Below, piece by piece: positions 44,767 to 52,656 of a DNA stretch of 64,000 nucleotides (position 1 is the stretch's first letter; each line of letters starts with the position of its first letter). Position numbers and translations under genes: made by a program. The notes below the pieces were generated by a model. That model was not told the origin of the DNA. It saw only the letters and a list, made by a program, of their open reading frames with translations, and did not search any database. The DNA is from Paenibacillus antibioticophila (lineage in GTDB: Bacteria > Bacillota > Bacilli > Paenibacillales > Paenibacillaceae): NCBI RefSeq assembly GCF_000455265.1, contig NZ_HG005142.1:338458-402457 (forward strand), written 5' to 3'.

Positions 44767-45063
44767 CTAAGGAAATTGCTTACGGGCAAGATGGTACAGA
44801 TGCCTGCGTTCCGACTCATCTAACTGAAGCACTTTCGCGATTCGATCAAGGACCTCAGCGGATACGTTGATATGACGTCCTTGTTCCAAATAGGTGTACC
44901 AATCCAGCCCCACGTCTGCCAGCAGAGCTACCTCGCTGCGGCGAAGTCCGGGGGTTCGTCTGCGTCCGGAATCCGGCACACCTGCTTGTTCTGGGCTTAT
45001 TCGTTCACGGCGCGAACGCAAAAAACGGGACAATTCCTCATAACGGTCCAATCTGTTTGCCAT
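44767..45063 (-). CDS. XRE HTH domain of a split MmyB-like regulator
   Basis: 98 residues forming an XRE DNA-binding domain: 'PGLRRSEVALLADVGLDWYT' (about 38-57), 'LEQGRHINVSAEVLDRIAKV' (about 59-78). The protein ends 'ARKQFP' and an in-frame TAG (44767-44769), directly followed by two sense codons and the ligand-binding half. AGGAGG lies 12 nt before the ATG. Intact relatives are about 280 residues. It is divergent from the FMN reductase operon at 45258, the probable target. Confidence 0.78.
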   Translation of the reverse strand: MANRLDRYEELSRFLRSRRERISPEQAGVPDSGRRRTPGLRRSEVALLADVGLDWYTYLEQGRHINVSAEVLDRIAKVLQLDESERRHLYHLARKQFP

Positions 45064-45257
45064 AATCTCTACATGCCTCCTATCTATTCATGAACGTAGG
45101 ATTCCCAATCCTACGATAACTAGATCTCTTCCTAGCCTCTTCGGGTCCATATAGACTAGTTTATGACCTCCTTAGGAGGAATAGCAAGAATGGATTGACA
45201 GTGTGATCGGCCCCACCTGCTCAACTCCATTCAGACCCTATCATTGAGGTGATGAAA

Positions 45258-45827
45258 ATGAAAGTAGCCGCCATAGTCGGAAGCATTCGCAAAGATTCAT
45301 ACAACCAGAAGCTAGCCCGTTATATTCAAAACCGTTATCAGCATCTTTTTCAGTTAGATGTGCTGAGCATTCGGGACCTCCCCTTTTACGATCAGGATAT
45401 CGAGTCTGTTCCGCCGCAGCCGGTTATCGATTTTAAAGCGAAAGTCGCTGCTGCCGACGCGGTGTTATGGATCACTCCGGAATATAATTCGACTATACCC
45501 GGCGTCATGGCGAACGCGATTGACTGGTTATCCCGCGTGGATCGAGTCATGATCGGGAAGCCCTCATGGATCGTCGGATCTTCCATGGGATTGTTGGGAT
45601 CAGTCAAAGCGCAGGGCCATCTGCGTGACATTCTGTTCGCATCCGGTATTTCCTCGCCGCTGTTGCCTGGCAATGAAGTGTACATTGGTCTTGTTCATGA
45701 GAAGTTTAACGAGAAGGGTGAGCTGACCGATGAACCTACAATTCAGTACCTTGATCTTGTTACCGACAATTTCGTGAAATGGATGAAGGAGCTCTCCCAA
45801 TTGAAGCAGCTCCAGAGTCAAAAATAA
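45258..45827 (+). CDS. NADPH-dependent FMN reductase
   Basis: Start at ATG 45258 with GAGGTG 6 nt upstream (a GTG at 45249 and ATG at 45252 overlap that site). The 189-residue protein has the flavodoxin-like FMN phosphate loop 'GSIRKDSYNQKL' (about 8-19) and 'ITPEYNSTIPGVMANAIDW' (about 75-93), both typical of NADPH-dependent FMN/azo/chromate reductases (YieF/ArsH family). First gene of an operon with the Dabb and SDR genes, divergent from the XRE/MmyB regulator. Confidence 0.92.
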   Translation: MKVAAIVGSIRKDSYNQKLARYIQNRYQHLFQLDVLSIRDLPFYDQDIESVPPQPVIDFKAKVAAADAVLWITPEYNSTIPGVMANAIDWLSRVDRVMIGKPSWIVGSSMGLLGSVKAQGHLRDILFASGISSPLLPGNEVYIGLVHEKFNEKGELTDEPTIQYLDLVTDNFVKWMKELSQLKQLQSQK

Positions 45828-45850
45828 ACAGAAACCTTGGAGGGAGTAAG

Positions 45851-46153
45851 ATGTTTGAGCATATCGTGCTATTGAAATTCAAGCCCGATGTTTCTATTGA
45901 AGTAAAAGAAAGTGCAATAAAGCGCGCACATGACTTTAAAGGGAACATTCCGGGGATCGTGGAACTTAGCGCAGGGATTAACGTCACGGAGGAAATAGAG
46001 CATATACAGGGGTTTACGCTGGGAATCAGAGTCACTTTCGAAAATCAACAGGCTTGCCGGGAGTATATTCAGCACCCCCTGCATCAAGGATTATTGCAAT
46101 CCATTGGCCCGTTTGTTGAAGGAATCGTCGTTATGGATTACCCGTTTGCTTAA
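45851..46153 (+). CDS. Dabb-family (stress-responsive alpha/beta barrel) protein
   Basis: Start at ATG 45851 with GGAGGGAG upstream. A 100-residue ferredoxin-like barrel protein of the Dabb family: 'MFEHIVLLKFKPDVS' opening strand, 'IPGIVELSAGINV' and 'EYIQHPLHQGLLQ'. Dimeric Dabb proteins are found in stress responses and in polyketide/olivetolic-acid cyclisation. It is located 23 bp after the FMN reductase and 41 bp before the SDR, all plus strand. Confidence 0.9.
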   Translation: MFEHIVLLKFKPDVSIEVKESAIKRAHDFKGNIPGIVELSAGINVTEEIEHIQGFTLGIRVTFENQQACREYIQHPLHQGLLQSIGPFVEGIVVMDYPFA

Positions 46154-46194
46154 TATTGCCCTTTAAAACACATTAGAAAGGAGAGCTTGCTGAA

Positions 46195-46938
46195 ATGGAG
46201 AAGAAGCTTGCCGGCAAAATTGCCTTGGTCACTGGAGCATCCAGAGGAATTGGCAGAACTATTGCCGAGTATTTAGCGAATCATGGCGCCAAGGTAGTTA
46301 TCAATTTTGCGAATCACGCAGATCAGGCGACAGACGTTGTACAGAATATTCAAAGGAATGGCGGAGAAGCGGTAGCAATTCAGGCCGATATCAGCCGATT
46401 GAGCGAGTTGGAGAGACTCTATCAAGAAACAATAAGAACGTTCGGAAAGCTAGATATTGTGGTGAATAACGCGGGGGTCATCATTACAAAACCGGTGGGC
46501 GATGTTACGGAAGCGGATTACGACCAGCTATTTGCGATCAATGTCAAAGGGACCTATTTTTCATGCCAGCTTGCTGCTAAGCATTTAAACGCGAATGGCC
46601 GCATTATCAACTTTTCCACTTCAGTGGCGGGTCAGATGTTCCCTGCATACAGTCTTTATGCGGGCTCCAAAGGAGCCGTCGAACAATTCACACGGCAATT
46701 GGCCAAGGAGCTTGGAAATAAAAATATAACGATTAATGCTGTAGCACCAGGGCCTATAAATACCGAGCTTTTCACGGTTGGCAAAACACCCGAACAAATC
46801 CAGGGACTAGCCAACATGAACGCCTTTAGACGTCTCGGAGAGACCGAGGACATTGCAGGTGTGATCCTCTTTCTTGCGAGCGAAGAATCGCAGTGGGTTA
46901 CGGGACAAACCATCCGTGTTAATGGTGGATTCATTTAA
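46195..46938 (+). CDS. SDR-family oxidoreductase (FabG-like)
   Basis: A 247-residue classical SDR: 'TGASRGIGRTIAEYL' (about 13-27), 'NNAGVI' (about 91), 'NFSTSVAGQ' with the catalytic Ser, 'YAGSKGAVE' (YxxxK, about 157), and C-terminal 'VTGQTIRVNGGFI'. AAAGGAG precedes the ATG. Likely NADPH-dependent carbonyl reductase; third gene of the FMN-reductase/Dabb operon. Confidence 0.92.
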   Translation: MEKKLAGKIALVTGASRGIGRTIAEYLANHGAKVVINFANHADQATDVVQNIQRNGGEAVAIQADISRLSELERLYQETIRTFGKLDIVVNNAGVIITKPVGDVTEADYDQLFAINVKGTYFSCQLAAKHLNANGRIINFSTSVAGQMFPAYSLYAGSKGAVEQFTRQLAKELGNKNITINAVAPGPINTELFTVGKTPEQIQGLANMNAFRRLGETEDIAGVILFLASEESQWVTGQTIRVNGGFI

Positions 46939-47021
46939 TCAATCCAATCTAAATACACTGTCTAGCAGATAATAAGAAAAGTACCACAGACCGCGGTCAT
47001 TCCCTGACCCTGCATCATGTT

Positions 47022-47054
47022 GCCGCTCAGTTCCCCTGTAGGGAAACGAGCGGC
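47022..47054 (+). terminator. Probable terminator of the FMN-reductase operon
   Basis: Arms GCCGCTC / GAGCGGC enclose a loop with partial pairing (TTCCC / GGGAA), followed on the plus strand by TTTCTCTC. It lies 84 bp after the SDR stop. Confidence 0.6.
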
Positions 47055-47070
47055 TTTCTCTCGACCTTGC

Positions 47071-47195
47071 GCTGCTAGAAAATTAAAAGATCTTGAACAA
47101 GAGCTAGGTAAAAACTCTTTATGTAGCCACAGTATCAATCTCACAGATGAAGGAATCCTCTTATCAAAAAGGGCAGAAGAATATGAAACAAATTG
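47071..47195 (+). pseudogene. Remnant of a LysR-family regulator gene
   Basis: The plus strand encodes 'AARKLKDLEQELGK' and, after a damaged stretch, 'SINLTDEGILLSKRAEEY', which is the recognition-helix end and linker of a LysR DNA-binding domain. The N-terminal HTH start and the whole effector domain are missing. Confidence 0.65.
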
Positions 47196-47199
47196 CCTG

Positions 47200-47713
47200 T
47201 TACGTAACAGAAAAAATCGACCGGCTCCCGGCCAAAGCGCGATAGTACCGGACCCTGTCCTTGTACTTGTCTATCAATCCTCGATTATGTTCGTCTCCTC
47301 CGGAAACATTACCACTTCGAAAAACCGGAGGCACAACGTCCCGCTCCAACAATTTCCCCACAATGGCGCATATTAACGCCTGAATGATCACAATACCGGC
47401 TATGGTTAAGGTAGGTCCGATTTTGGGGTGAAGCTTGTCATGCTGAAGCATGGCATCTCCGGGAGCACCACAGGTACCCAGGACATCATCCGCCACCTCG
47501 AAAAGTCGCATACCGCTCGAATGTCAGGAACGCTCTTCCGATTTGTTTAAGGTTCGTCAAGGCAGACACATGCAGACTGCGTTTTTTACACTCCAATGCA
47601 ACTTCAATCGGAACCGCATTTATTCCGCTATTAGTGACGATGATGATGGTTCCTCCTGGACGTAAATCGTATCCGGATACAATAATGTTCAAATTTTCAT
47701 GTTGCACCTGCAA
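47200..47713 (-). pseudogene. Frameshifted, truncated SIS-domain sugar isomerase-like gene
   Basis: Two minus-strand frames encode one SIS-domain protein of the UPF0309 type. Frame one (47713 to about 47515): 'GYDLRPGGTIIIVTNSGINA', 'EVALECKKRSLHVSALT'. Frame two (about 47511 to the TGA at 47200): 'LFEVADDVLGTCGAPGDAML', 'KIGPTLTIAGIVIIQAL', 'PPVFRSGNVSGGDEHN'. A frameshift lies near 47515 and the first half of the protein is missing. Upstream it is joined at about 47697 to another gene start. Confidence 0.75.
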
Positions 47714-47729
47714 CTACAATTTTCATCAT
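47697..47729 (-). pseudogene. Start fragment of an NAD(P)-binding (NmrA-like) gene
   Basis: After GGAGG the minus strand starts ATG ATG (47724-47729) and encodes 'MMKIVVAGAT' before TGA (47697-47699). This is the typical first strand and loop of NmrA/atypical-SDR proteins. The rest is gone and SIS remnant DNA follows. Confidence 0.5.
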
Positions 47730-47751
47730 TTTACCTCCAATATTTGATTTG

Positions 47752-47787
47752 TTGTAACCGCCACAATTGTAACTGCGTCGGTTACAA
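47752..47787. promoter_or_regulatory. Inverted repeat operator TTGTAACCG / CGGTTACAA
   Basis: 9-bp perfect arms, 18 bp apart, with a further ATTGTAAC (47766-47773) between them. It stands upstream of the NmrA-like start fragment, as an operator left after loss of the gene it served. Confidence 0.6.
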
Positions 47788-47820
47788 TTCGTGTATAAAA
47801 AAGCCCGCATCGAGCTTTAA

Positions 47821-48186
47821 TTATTGGGGCCTACCTTCTTTCAGCTTTATGTCAATAAAATCAACGATCTGCTGAAGCGAGGAAATTTGAATCATAATAT
47901 GTTCACGTTGACTTCTTAATTGATCCACCAGTTCAGGATAATTAACGGAATCGGAGTCGACTGAGGCAGACAAAAATGGCCGCATAGCCTCGAGCGACAT
48001 TCCCGTTTTTTTGAGGCAGTTTATTTGCTTGATCCTATAAATGTCCTCTTTTCGATAAAAGCGATGCCTGTTTTCCTTCCGTTCTGCCTGAGGCAGCAGC
48101 ATGATCTTTTCGTAATAGCGGATTGTATCCTCGGAAATACCGGTTTGCTCGGCGACTTGCTTGATCGTAAAAGTTTGTTCTTCCAT
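47821..48186 (-). CDS. MerR-family transcriptional regulator
   Basis: A 121-residue MerR protein: HTH 'FTIKQVAEQTGISEDTIRYY' (about 5-24), wing 'ERKENRHRFYRKEDIYRI', and a coiled-coil helix (about 78-118). No Cys in a metal-binding arrangement, so a small-molecule or solvent sensor is more likely than a metal one. Its own promoter (48218-48248) and that of the divergent hydrolase (48296-48326) both have the 19-bp MerR spacer and a shared dyad. A weak terminator (about 47800-47817, then TTTTTA on the minus strand) follows. Confidence 0.9.
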   Translation of the reverse strand: MEEQTFTIKQVAEQTGISEDTIRYYEKIMLLPQAERKENRHRFYRKEDIYRIKQINCLKKTGMSLEAMRPFLSASVDSDSVNYPELVDQLRSQREHIMIQISSLQQIVDFIDIKLKEGRPQ

Positions 48187-48217
48187 TATGTCTCCTCCCT
48201 AAATTGCCGTTTTGAGC

Positions 48218-48248
48218 ATTATACATTTTGGAGCATACTCCAAGTCAA
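48218..48248 (-). promoter_or_regulatory. MerR-type autoregulated promoter
   Basis: Minus strand: -35 TTGACT (48243-48248), 19-bp spacer, -10 TATAAT (48218-48223). The dyad TTGGAG-TATG-CTCCAA sits in the spacer. It drives the MerR gene ending at 47821. Confidence 0.85.
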
Positions 48249-48295
48249 ACTTATTTCCATCATTTATCCTTAATCAACTTTTTTATTTTCGCGCC

Positions 48296-48326
48296 TTGAC
48301 TTGGATTCTACTCCAACTTTTATTAT
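48296..48326 (+). promoter_or_regulatory. MerR-type promoter for the alpha/beta hydrolase
   Basis: Plus strand: -35 TTGACT (48296-48301), 19-bp spacer with TTGGAT-TCTA-CTCCAA, -10 TATTAT (48321-48326). Near-identical to the MerR gene's own promoter 50 bp away, so the hydrolase is a MerR target. Confidence 0.85.
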
Positions 48327-48387
48327 GGGATCTGCGGGAGAAAACTCCCGACAACAATCTATCTTAAGAAGGGCAGGAACATTTATT

Positions 48388-49320
48388 ATGGAACTAAAGA
48401 TTACCGCACCCTCTCCAGTCGTCTCGGTAAAGCCGATAGTGCTTTCAGCCCCGGGCCGTGGCGAGAATCTGCAAGTGAGAGTCTCCGCGCCGACGACCGG
48501 TCGTAACTTACCTATCATTGTTTTCTCACACGGTTCTGGCTCATCGTTGGAGGGTTACGGCCCCTTGGTTGACTTCTGGGCTGCACACGGCTTCGTAGTC
48601 ATTCAACCTACCCATCTCGACTCAAGGACATTGGGTCTCCCTCAGGACGATCCCCGCACACCACGGATATGGCGTTTCCGAGTGGAAGACATGAAGCGCA
48701 TCCTTGATCAGCTTGATTTCCTGGAATCTGCCGTTCCCGGCCTCAGCGGGCGCCTTGACCGAAGCCGCATCGCCACAGCCGGACACTCCTTCGGCGGCCA
48801 AACGGCGGGCAACCTGTTAGGCTTGCGAGTCCTCAACCCCGAGACCAAGAAGGAAGAGGACCTGTCCGACTCGCGCATCAAAGCAGGCGTGCTATTCGCC
48901 ACCGCTGGGCAAGGTGGGGACAGCCTGACACCGTTCGCGGCCGAGAAGATGCCGCATCTGAACGTGAGCTTCGAGCACATGACCAAGCCCACCCTCGTGG
49001 TCGTCGGGGATCAGGACGACACTCCTAACAAATATCAACTGACCGTTCGCGGGCCGGATTGGATGACCGACCCTTACTTCCTTAGCCCGGGAGCTGAAAG
49101 CCTGCTCACCCTTTTTGGCGCAGAACACTCACTTGGAGGGATCGCTGGTTACGAGGTTAAAGAAACAACAGACGAAAACCCAGAACGAGTTGCCCTGATC
49201 CAGAAAGTTACATGGGCTTACCTTCGACATGTACTCGATATTGAGCAGACCAACTGGTCGGCAGTGAAACAGACTTTGTCCGAGACGACCCATTCAATTG
49301 GTCGAATTGAATCCAAATAA
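48388..49320 (+). CDS. Alpha/beta hydrolase (PAF-acetylhydrolase/dienelactone-hydrolase-like)
   Basis: The start is set at ATG 48388 (MELKITAPSPVV) because the MerR promoter occupies 48296-48326, so earlier in-frame starts (TTG 48301, ATG 48325) cannot be in the mRNA. The 310-residue protein has the oxyanion strand 'IIVFSHGSG' (about 52-60), the nucleophile elbow 'GHSFGGQTAG' (about 131-140, Ser in GxSxG) and a late His in 'GAEHSLGG'. Probably an esterase/lipase-type hydrolase of the chlorophyllase/PAF-AH group. Substrate unknown. Confidence 0.87.
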   Translation: MELKITAPSPVVSVKPIVLSAPGRGENLQVRVSAPTTGRNLPIIVFSHGSGSSLEGYGPLVDFWAAHGFVVIQPTHLDSRTLGLPQDDPRTPRIWRFRVEDMKRILDQLDFLESAVPGLSGRLDRSRIATAGHSFGGQTAGNLLGLRVLNPETKKEEDLSDSRIKAGVLFATAGQGGDSLTPFAAEKMPHLNVSFEHMTKPTLVVVGDQDDTPNKYQLTVRGPDWMTDPYFLSPGAESLLTLFGAEHSLGGIAGYEVKETTDENPERVALIQKVTWAYLRHVLDIEQTNWSAVKQTLSETTHSIGRIESK

Positions 49321-49339
49321 AGCTCTAGAGAAAGACAGC

Positions 49340-49376
49340 GAGCTCCCCCGCCGGCCCAATGCCTGTGAGGGAGCTC
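49340..49376 (+). terminator. Rho-independent terminator of the hydrolase gene
   Basis: Arms GAGCTCCC / GGGAGCTC with a 21-nt loop, followed by ACTCTCTTTTTCT, 19 bp after the stop at 49320. Confidence 0.8.
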
Positions 49377-49520
49377 ACTCTCTTTTTCTCGGTACCATTC
49401 CCCCATCTATTCGGATCGGGGATCCTTTGAAGGCGGAGGCCCCATCTCCCGCCTCGTTTTGCCGGATCGCTTCTTGCCTTCTAAAAGGCGGCGTATTCAT
49501 GTACGGTTTGTTGAGGTACG

Positions 49521-49997
49521 TTAGCGATAGAAGTCAACCATATCTCCAAACAGCCGTTTAATAAATTCGAGCTCGCTTTCGTTGTATCTATCCAAAAATT
49601 CGTACATTCTCTGCTTTTCCTTCGCATGAAGTTCATCATGAGCAGCAAATAGCTTTTTGCCGACAGACGTCAACCGAAAATACACTTCCTTTTTGTTGTC
49701 GTTGAGCTGGGCTTTTCGCACCCAACCTGCCTTTAGTAATTTATTTGCGATCTTGGAGGTATTTCCTTTGCTTAAATTTATTCTCTCCGCGATGGAAGTG
49801 AGATTGATCGGCTCCTGCTCTCCGATGCACGCAATGGTGTGCAGTTCCGTCATATTCAAGCTGAATTTCAATTCAATATGTTTCCGGATATCCTCCAGGT
49901 ATGCGGCAGTTATTCGGGTTTCATATTGCTCTTTTTGCTCAAGAAACTGAACGAAAAATTCATGAATGGCGGTTTTGTTCTTACTGGCAGTATCCAT
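49521..49997 (-). CDS. MarR-family transcriptional regulator
   Basis: A 158-residue MarR protein: 'INLTSIAERINLSKGNTSKI' HTH (about 73-92), wing 'LNDNKKEVYFRLTSVGKKL', and dimerisation helices at both ends. It is divergent from the RidA-monooxygenase operon at 50287. The gap contains a perfect 18-bp palindrome (50121-50138) and an imperfect copy near its own start (50042-50059), which fit a MarR dimer. Ligand may be an aromatic compound. Confidence 0.9.
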   Translation of the reverse strand: MDTASKNKTAIHEFFVQFLEQKEQYETRITAAYLEDIRKHIELKFSLNMTELHTIACIGEQEPINLTSIAERINLSKGNTSKIANKLLKAGWVRKAQLNDNKKEVYFRLTSVGKKLFAAHDELHAKEKQRMYEFLDRYNESELEFIKRLFGDMVDFYR

Positions 49998-50041
49998 GAT
50001 TATGCTGGCTCCTCAACTTGTTTTTTTTATTATATCACAGA

Positions 50042-50059
50042 TTGTTATCTGCGAAACAA
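50042..50059. promoter_or_regulatory. MarR operator, imperfect copy
   Basis: TTGTTATCTGCGAAACAA shares the TTGTT...AAACAA ends and 18-bp spacing of the perfect palindrome at 50121. It lies 45 bp before the MarR start, so it could control the regulator's own gene. Confidence 0.65.
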
Positions 50060-50086
50060 ATGGTCATACACGTATTGATATTGGGG

Positions 50087-50116
50087 TTGACAGGACAAAT
50101 AGCAATAAAGTAAACT
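50087..50116 (+). promoter_or_regulatory. Promoter of the RidA-monooxygenase operon
   Basis: -35 TTGACA (50087-50092), 18-bp spacer, -10 TAAACT (50111-50116). The perfect MarR palindrome begins 5 bp downstream, over the expected transcription start. Confidence 0.65.
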
Positions 50117-50120
50117 TACA

Positions 50121-50138
50121 TTGTTTCATATGAAACAA
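50121..50138. promoter_or_regulatory. MarR operator, perfect palindrome
   Basis: TTGTTTCATATGAAACAA is a perfect 18-bp palindrome covering the start site of the operon promoter at 50087-50116. A further half-site (GCGAAACAA, about 50190-50198) lies downstream. Confidence 0.85.
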
Positions 50139-50286
50139 AGGTAGTATATAATTTTCATCACACTTGTTTTAACAGGCAGTAAAAAAGGTTCCTGCGAAAC
50201 AATAATTGATGAAGGAGGTTTACTGGAAATACTTGTCCACTTTTCTAGAGAAGATTTATAAATATGGAAATGGAGCCTACCTGCCT

Positions 50287-50688
50287 ATGGAAATTGTGAA
50301 TCCGAAGATATTGACGGACAAGGTTACATCTGTAATTTCTCATGTCGTGGTAACTACTGCCTCCAAACTGGCCTTCATCTCAGGTCAGGTTTCTGTAGAT
50401 GAATCAGGAGCATTGGTCGGTTCAGGGGACTATTACGCGCAAGCGATTCAGGTGTTCACCAATCTTAAATATGCATTGGAAGCCGTGCAAGCGGATCCCT
50501 TGTACATTGCAAAAATGAATATTTTTGTCGTGAACCACAGCCCGGATTTGATTTCGACTATTTTTGACGCCGGATTTCATGTGTTTGGCCCTAACTGGCC
50601 GAAGACAGCAAGTACCTATATAGGCGTTCAAGCACTAGCCGATCCTGAATGGCTTATCGAAATAGACGCTATCGTGATCTTCCCATAA
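50287..50688 (+). CDS. RidA-family (YjgF/YER057c/UK114) protein
   Basis: Homology supports the ATG at 50287 (MEIVNPKILTDKV), giving 133 residues, although AAGGAGG at about 50212-50218 would suit an earlier start such as TTG 50233; the start is therefore uncertain. RidA features: 'AFISGQVSVDESGALVG' (about 28-44), 'QVFTNLKYALEAVQAD' and 'TYIGVQALADPEWLIEIDAI' with its C-terminal acidic pocket. RidA proteins hydrolyse reactive enamines/imines. It is followed 24 bp later by the FAD monooxygenase, and both are MarR-controlled. Confidence 0.85.
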   Translation: MEIVNPKILTDKVTSVISHVVVTTASKLAFISGQVSVDESGALVGSGDYYAQAIQVFTNLKYALEAVQADPLYIAKMNIFVVNHSPDLISTIFDAGFHVFGPNWPKTASTYIGVQALADPEWLIEIDAIVIFP

Positions 50689-50712
50689 TGTATAAGAAAA
50701 GAGGTTATTGAT

Positions 50713-52212
50713 ATGAAAAATGAAGTCATCCTGATCGGTGGCGGTCCTGTCGGCATGATGTTGGCTGGAGAATTGGCCTTAGCCGGTGTAAAGGTGTGCG
50801 TCATTGAGCGACTAAAGGAGACAACCCCATATTCACGTGCGCTTACCGTACATCCACGCACGCTTGAAATATTAGATATGCGTGGAGTGAAATCACAATT
50901 AATCAAGCAAGGCCGCTTACTTTCGAGAGGACATTTCGCCGGATTAGAAACTCCTTTGGATTTCTCGATGTTGGATTCTTCTTCGAATCACACCCTCTTT
51001 TTACCGCAGAGTGAGACGGAGAAGGTGCTGGAGGAATGGGCGCTTAACCTTGGTGCAGAAGTCTGGAGAGAGGTTGAGGCTCTGTCTGTGCACCAGGATG
51101 AGGATGGGGTTGACGTTAAGATCGCGGGACCGCATGGAGAAACAACGTTAAGATCAGCTTATGTGGTAGGTACGGATGGAGCCAGAAGCTTGGTTCGCAA
51201 ACATGCAAATATATCCTTTGAAGGTACAGATGCGACCTTCACGGCTATTCTGGGGGATGCCGTTCTATCTGATTTGGCTCCTATGAGTGTCATATCCCGA
51301 ATTACAGAACAAGGATTGGTCAGCATCATGCCAATCAATGATCATCTCTATCGAGTCTTGATGATCGATATGGAGAGACGTAACATCTCTAAGGATGAGA
51401 CTGTTACATTGGAAGAGTTTCGTTCATCGCTCATCCGTACGACCGGAAGCGACCTGGGATTGAACGAGGTGAAATGGATGTCCCGTTTCGGAAATGCTAC
51501 GCGGCAAGCGGAACGTTATCGGAATGGTCGATTGTTCTTGGCGGGAGATTCGACGCACATTCATTTTCCCGCTGGTGGACAGGGAATGAACGTCGGCTTA
51601 CAAGAAGCGATGAACTTAGGCTGGAAGCTTGCTGGAGCAATTAAAGGCTGGGCTCCGGACTGGCTATTGGACAGTTATCATGCCGAACGTTTTCCATGGA
51701 ATACGGCCTTGCTCCGGAATACCGAGGTCCAAACCCTGCTTCTGGACGTGACTCCTTCCATCACGGAACTGCGAAGCATGCTGGCTAATCTGATTCAAAT
51801 ACCGGAGGCTAATTATCAGATCGCTGCACAAATTTCCGCCATGGATGTACATTATGCTCCCGACGCCGAAGCGCCTTCCCATCCTTTAAACGGGAAAAGG
51901 TTCAAGGATCTCCGCTTAAAGCTGAAAGATGGACACTTGATGAACTCCTATCCGCTCTTGCACAAAGGTGCTTTTCTTCTGTTGCATTTCCATTCTAATG
52001 AACAGAATAGCGGCCAATGGGAAACGTATAGCAACCTTCAAGTTGTACATGCTTCTTTGGCTGAGGCTGACGCGGATTGGAACGATGTCCACACGGCGCT
52101 GATTCGGCCGGATGGACATATTGCCTGGGCGATTCCTCTATCCCATCCAGATCCAAGGCAAACCATAAATGAAGGAATCACTCGCTGGTGCGGAAATATT
52201 ACGAATTATTAA
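50713..52212 (+). CDS. FAD-dependent aromatic monooxygenase (Rox/PheA-like)
   Basis: A 499-residue class A flavoprotein hydroxylase. FAD-binding GxGxxG 'LIGGGPVGMMLAGEL' (about 6-20), 'DG' motif 'GTDGARSLVRK' (about 154-164) and the ribityl-binding 'FLAGDSTHIHFPAGGQGMN' (about 277-295). The C-terminal thioredoxin-like domain (about 390-495) is present, as in phenol hydroxylases and rifampicin monooxygenase (Rox). It likely inserts oxygen into an aromatic compound or antibiotic with NAD(P)H. Co-transcribed with RidA under the MarR palindrome. Confidence 0.92.
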   Translation: MKNEVILIGGGPVGMMLAGELALAGVKVCVIERLKETTPYSRALTVHPRTLEILDMRGVKSQLIKQGRLLSRGHFAGLETPLDFSMLDSSSNHTLFLPQSETEKVLEEWALNLGAEVWREVEALSVHQDEDGVDVKIAGPHGETTLRSAYVVGTDGARSLVRKHANISFEGTDATFTAILGDAVLSDLAPMSVISRITEQGLVSIMPINDHLYRVLMIDMERRNISKDETVTLEEFRSSLIRTTGSDLGLNEVKWMSRFGNATRQAERYRNGRLFLAGDSTHIHFPAGGQGMNVGLQEAMNLGWKLAGAIKGWAPDWLLDSYHAERFPWNTALLRNTEVQTLLLDVTPSITELRSMLANLIQIPEANYQIAAQISAMDVHYAPDAEAPSHPLNGKRFKDLRLKLKDGHLMNSYPLLHKGAFLLLHFHSNEQNSGQWETYSNLQVVHASLAEADADWNDVHTALIRPDGHIAWAIPLSHPDPRQTINEGITRWCGNITNY

Positions 52213-52254
52213 TTCTGTGCTGCACTCAAAAAAACGCAATTTCTCCATGAGTAT

Positions 52255-52301
52255 GAAAATACCGCTCAAGCGCTATTCAACAACGCTTAGGCGGTATTTT
52301 C
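52255..52301 (+). terminator. Terminator of the RidA-monooxygenase operon
   Basis: Arms GAAAATACCGC / GCGGTATTTTC with an inner AAGCG/CGCTT stem, followed by ATTTCT. It begins 43 bp after the monooxygenase stop. Confidence 0.8.
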
Positions 52302-52322
52302 ATTTCTGAGGAAGAAGGTACT

Positions 52323-52548
52323 TTACGCTCCGTTTCGTTCCGCAGTTGCAGATCGGCGACCCATGGATAATGAAACAATAGCCGGGATCAATCCAATGGC
52401 AACGAAAGCTCCGCAAGCAAACCAACGGATGCAAACGAGATGCTTTTACAACGATGCCTCCGATTACAGCCCCTACAGCCATGCCCAACTGCACAATACC
52501 GTGCGAGTGAGGAAACTGAATCATATCGAGGGGAGCTTAATAACCTGA
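52323..52548 (-). pseudogene. C-terminal remnant of an MFS transporter gene
   Basis: Minus strand: 'IVQLGMAVGAVIGGIVVKAS' (about 52510-52450), then a frameshift and 'GAFVAIGLIPAIVSLSMG' down to TAA at 52323-52325. Both parts align with the end of the intact MFS gene (52657-53877: 'MMQLSMAAGAAIGGVMIERV'). A decayed paralogue lying directly downstream of the intact one. Confidence 0.7.
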
Positions 52549-52656
52549 TCTTGGTCTATGTTTTGGGTTACCTCATGTTATTTAGTTATAATGCATCATC
52601 TTCCGAGAACCAGAAGATGATGCATTATGCCGTTTGCAATCAGGTACAACTTCAAT

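Noticed and set aside
48301..48387. Upstream start of the alpha/beta hydrolase at TTG 48301
   Set aside because: It overlaps the -35 of the hydrolase promoter; transcription starts further downstream.
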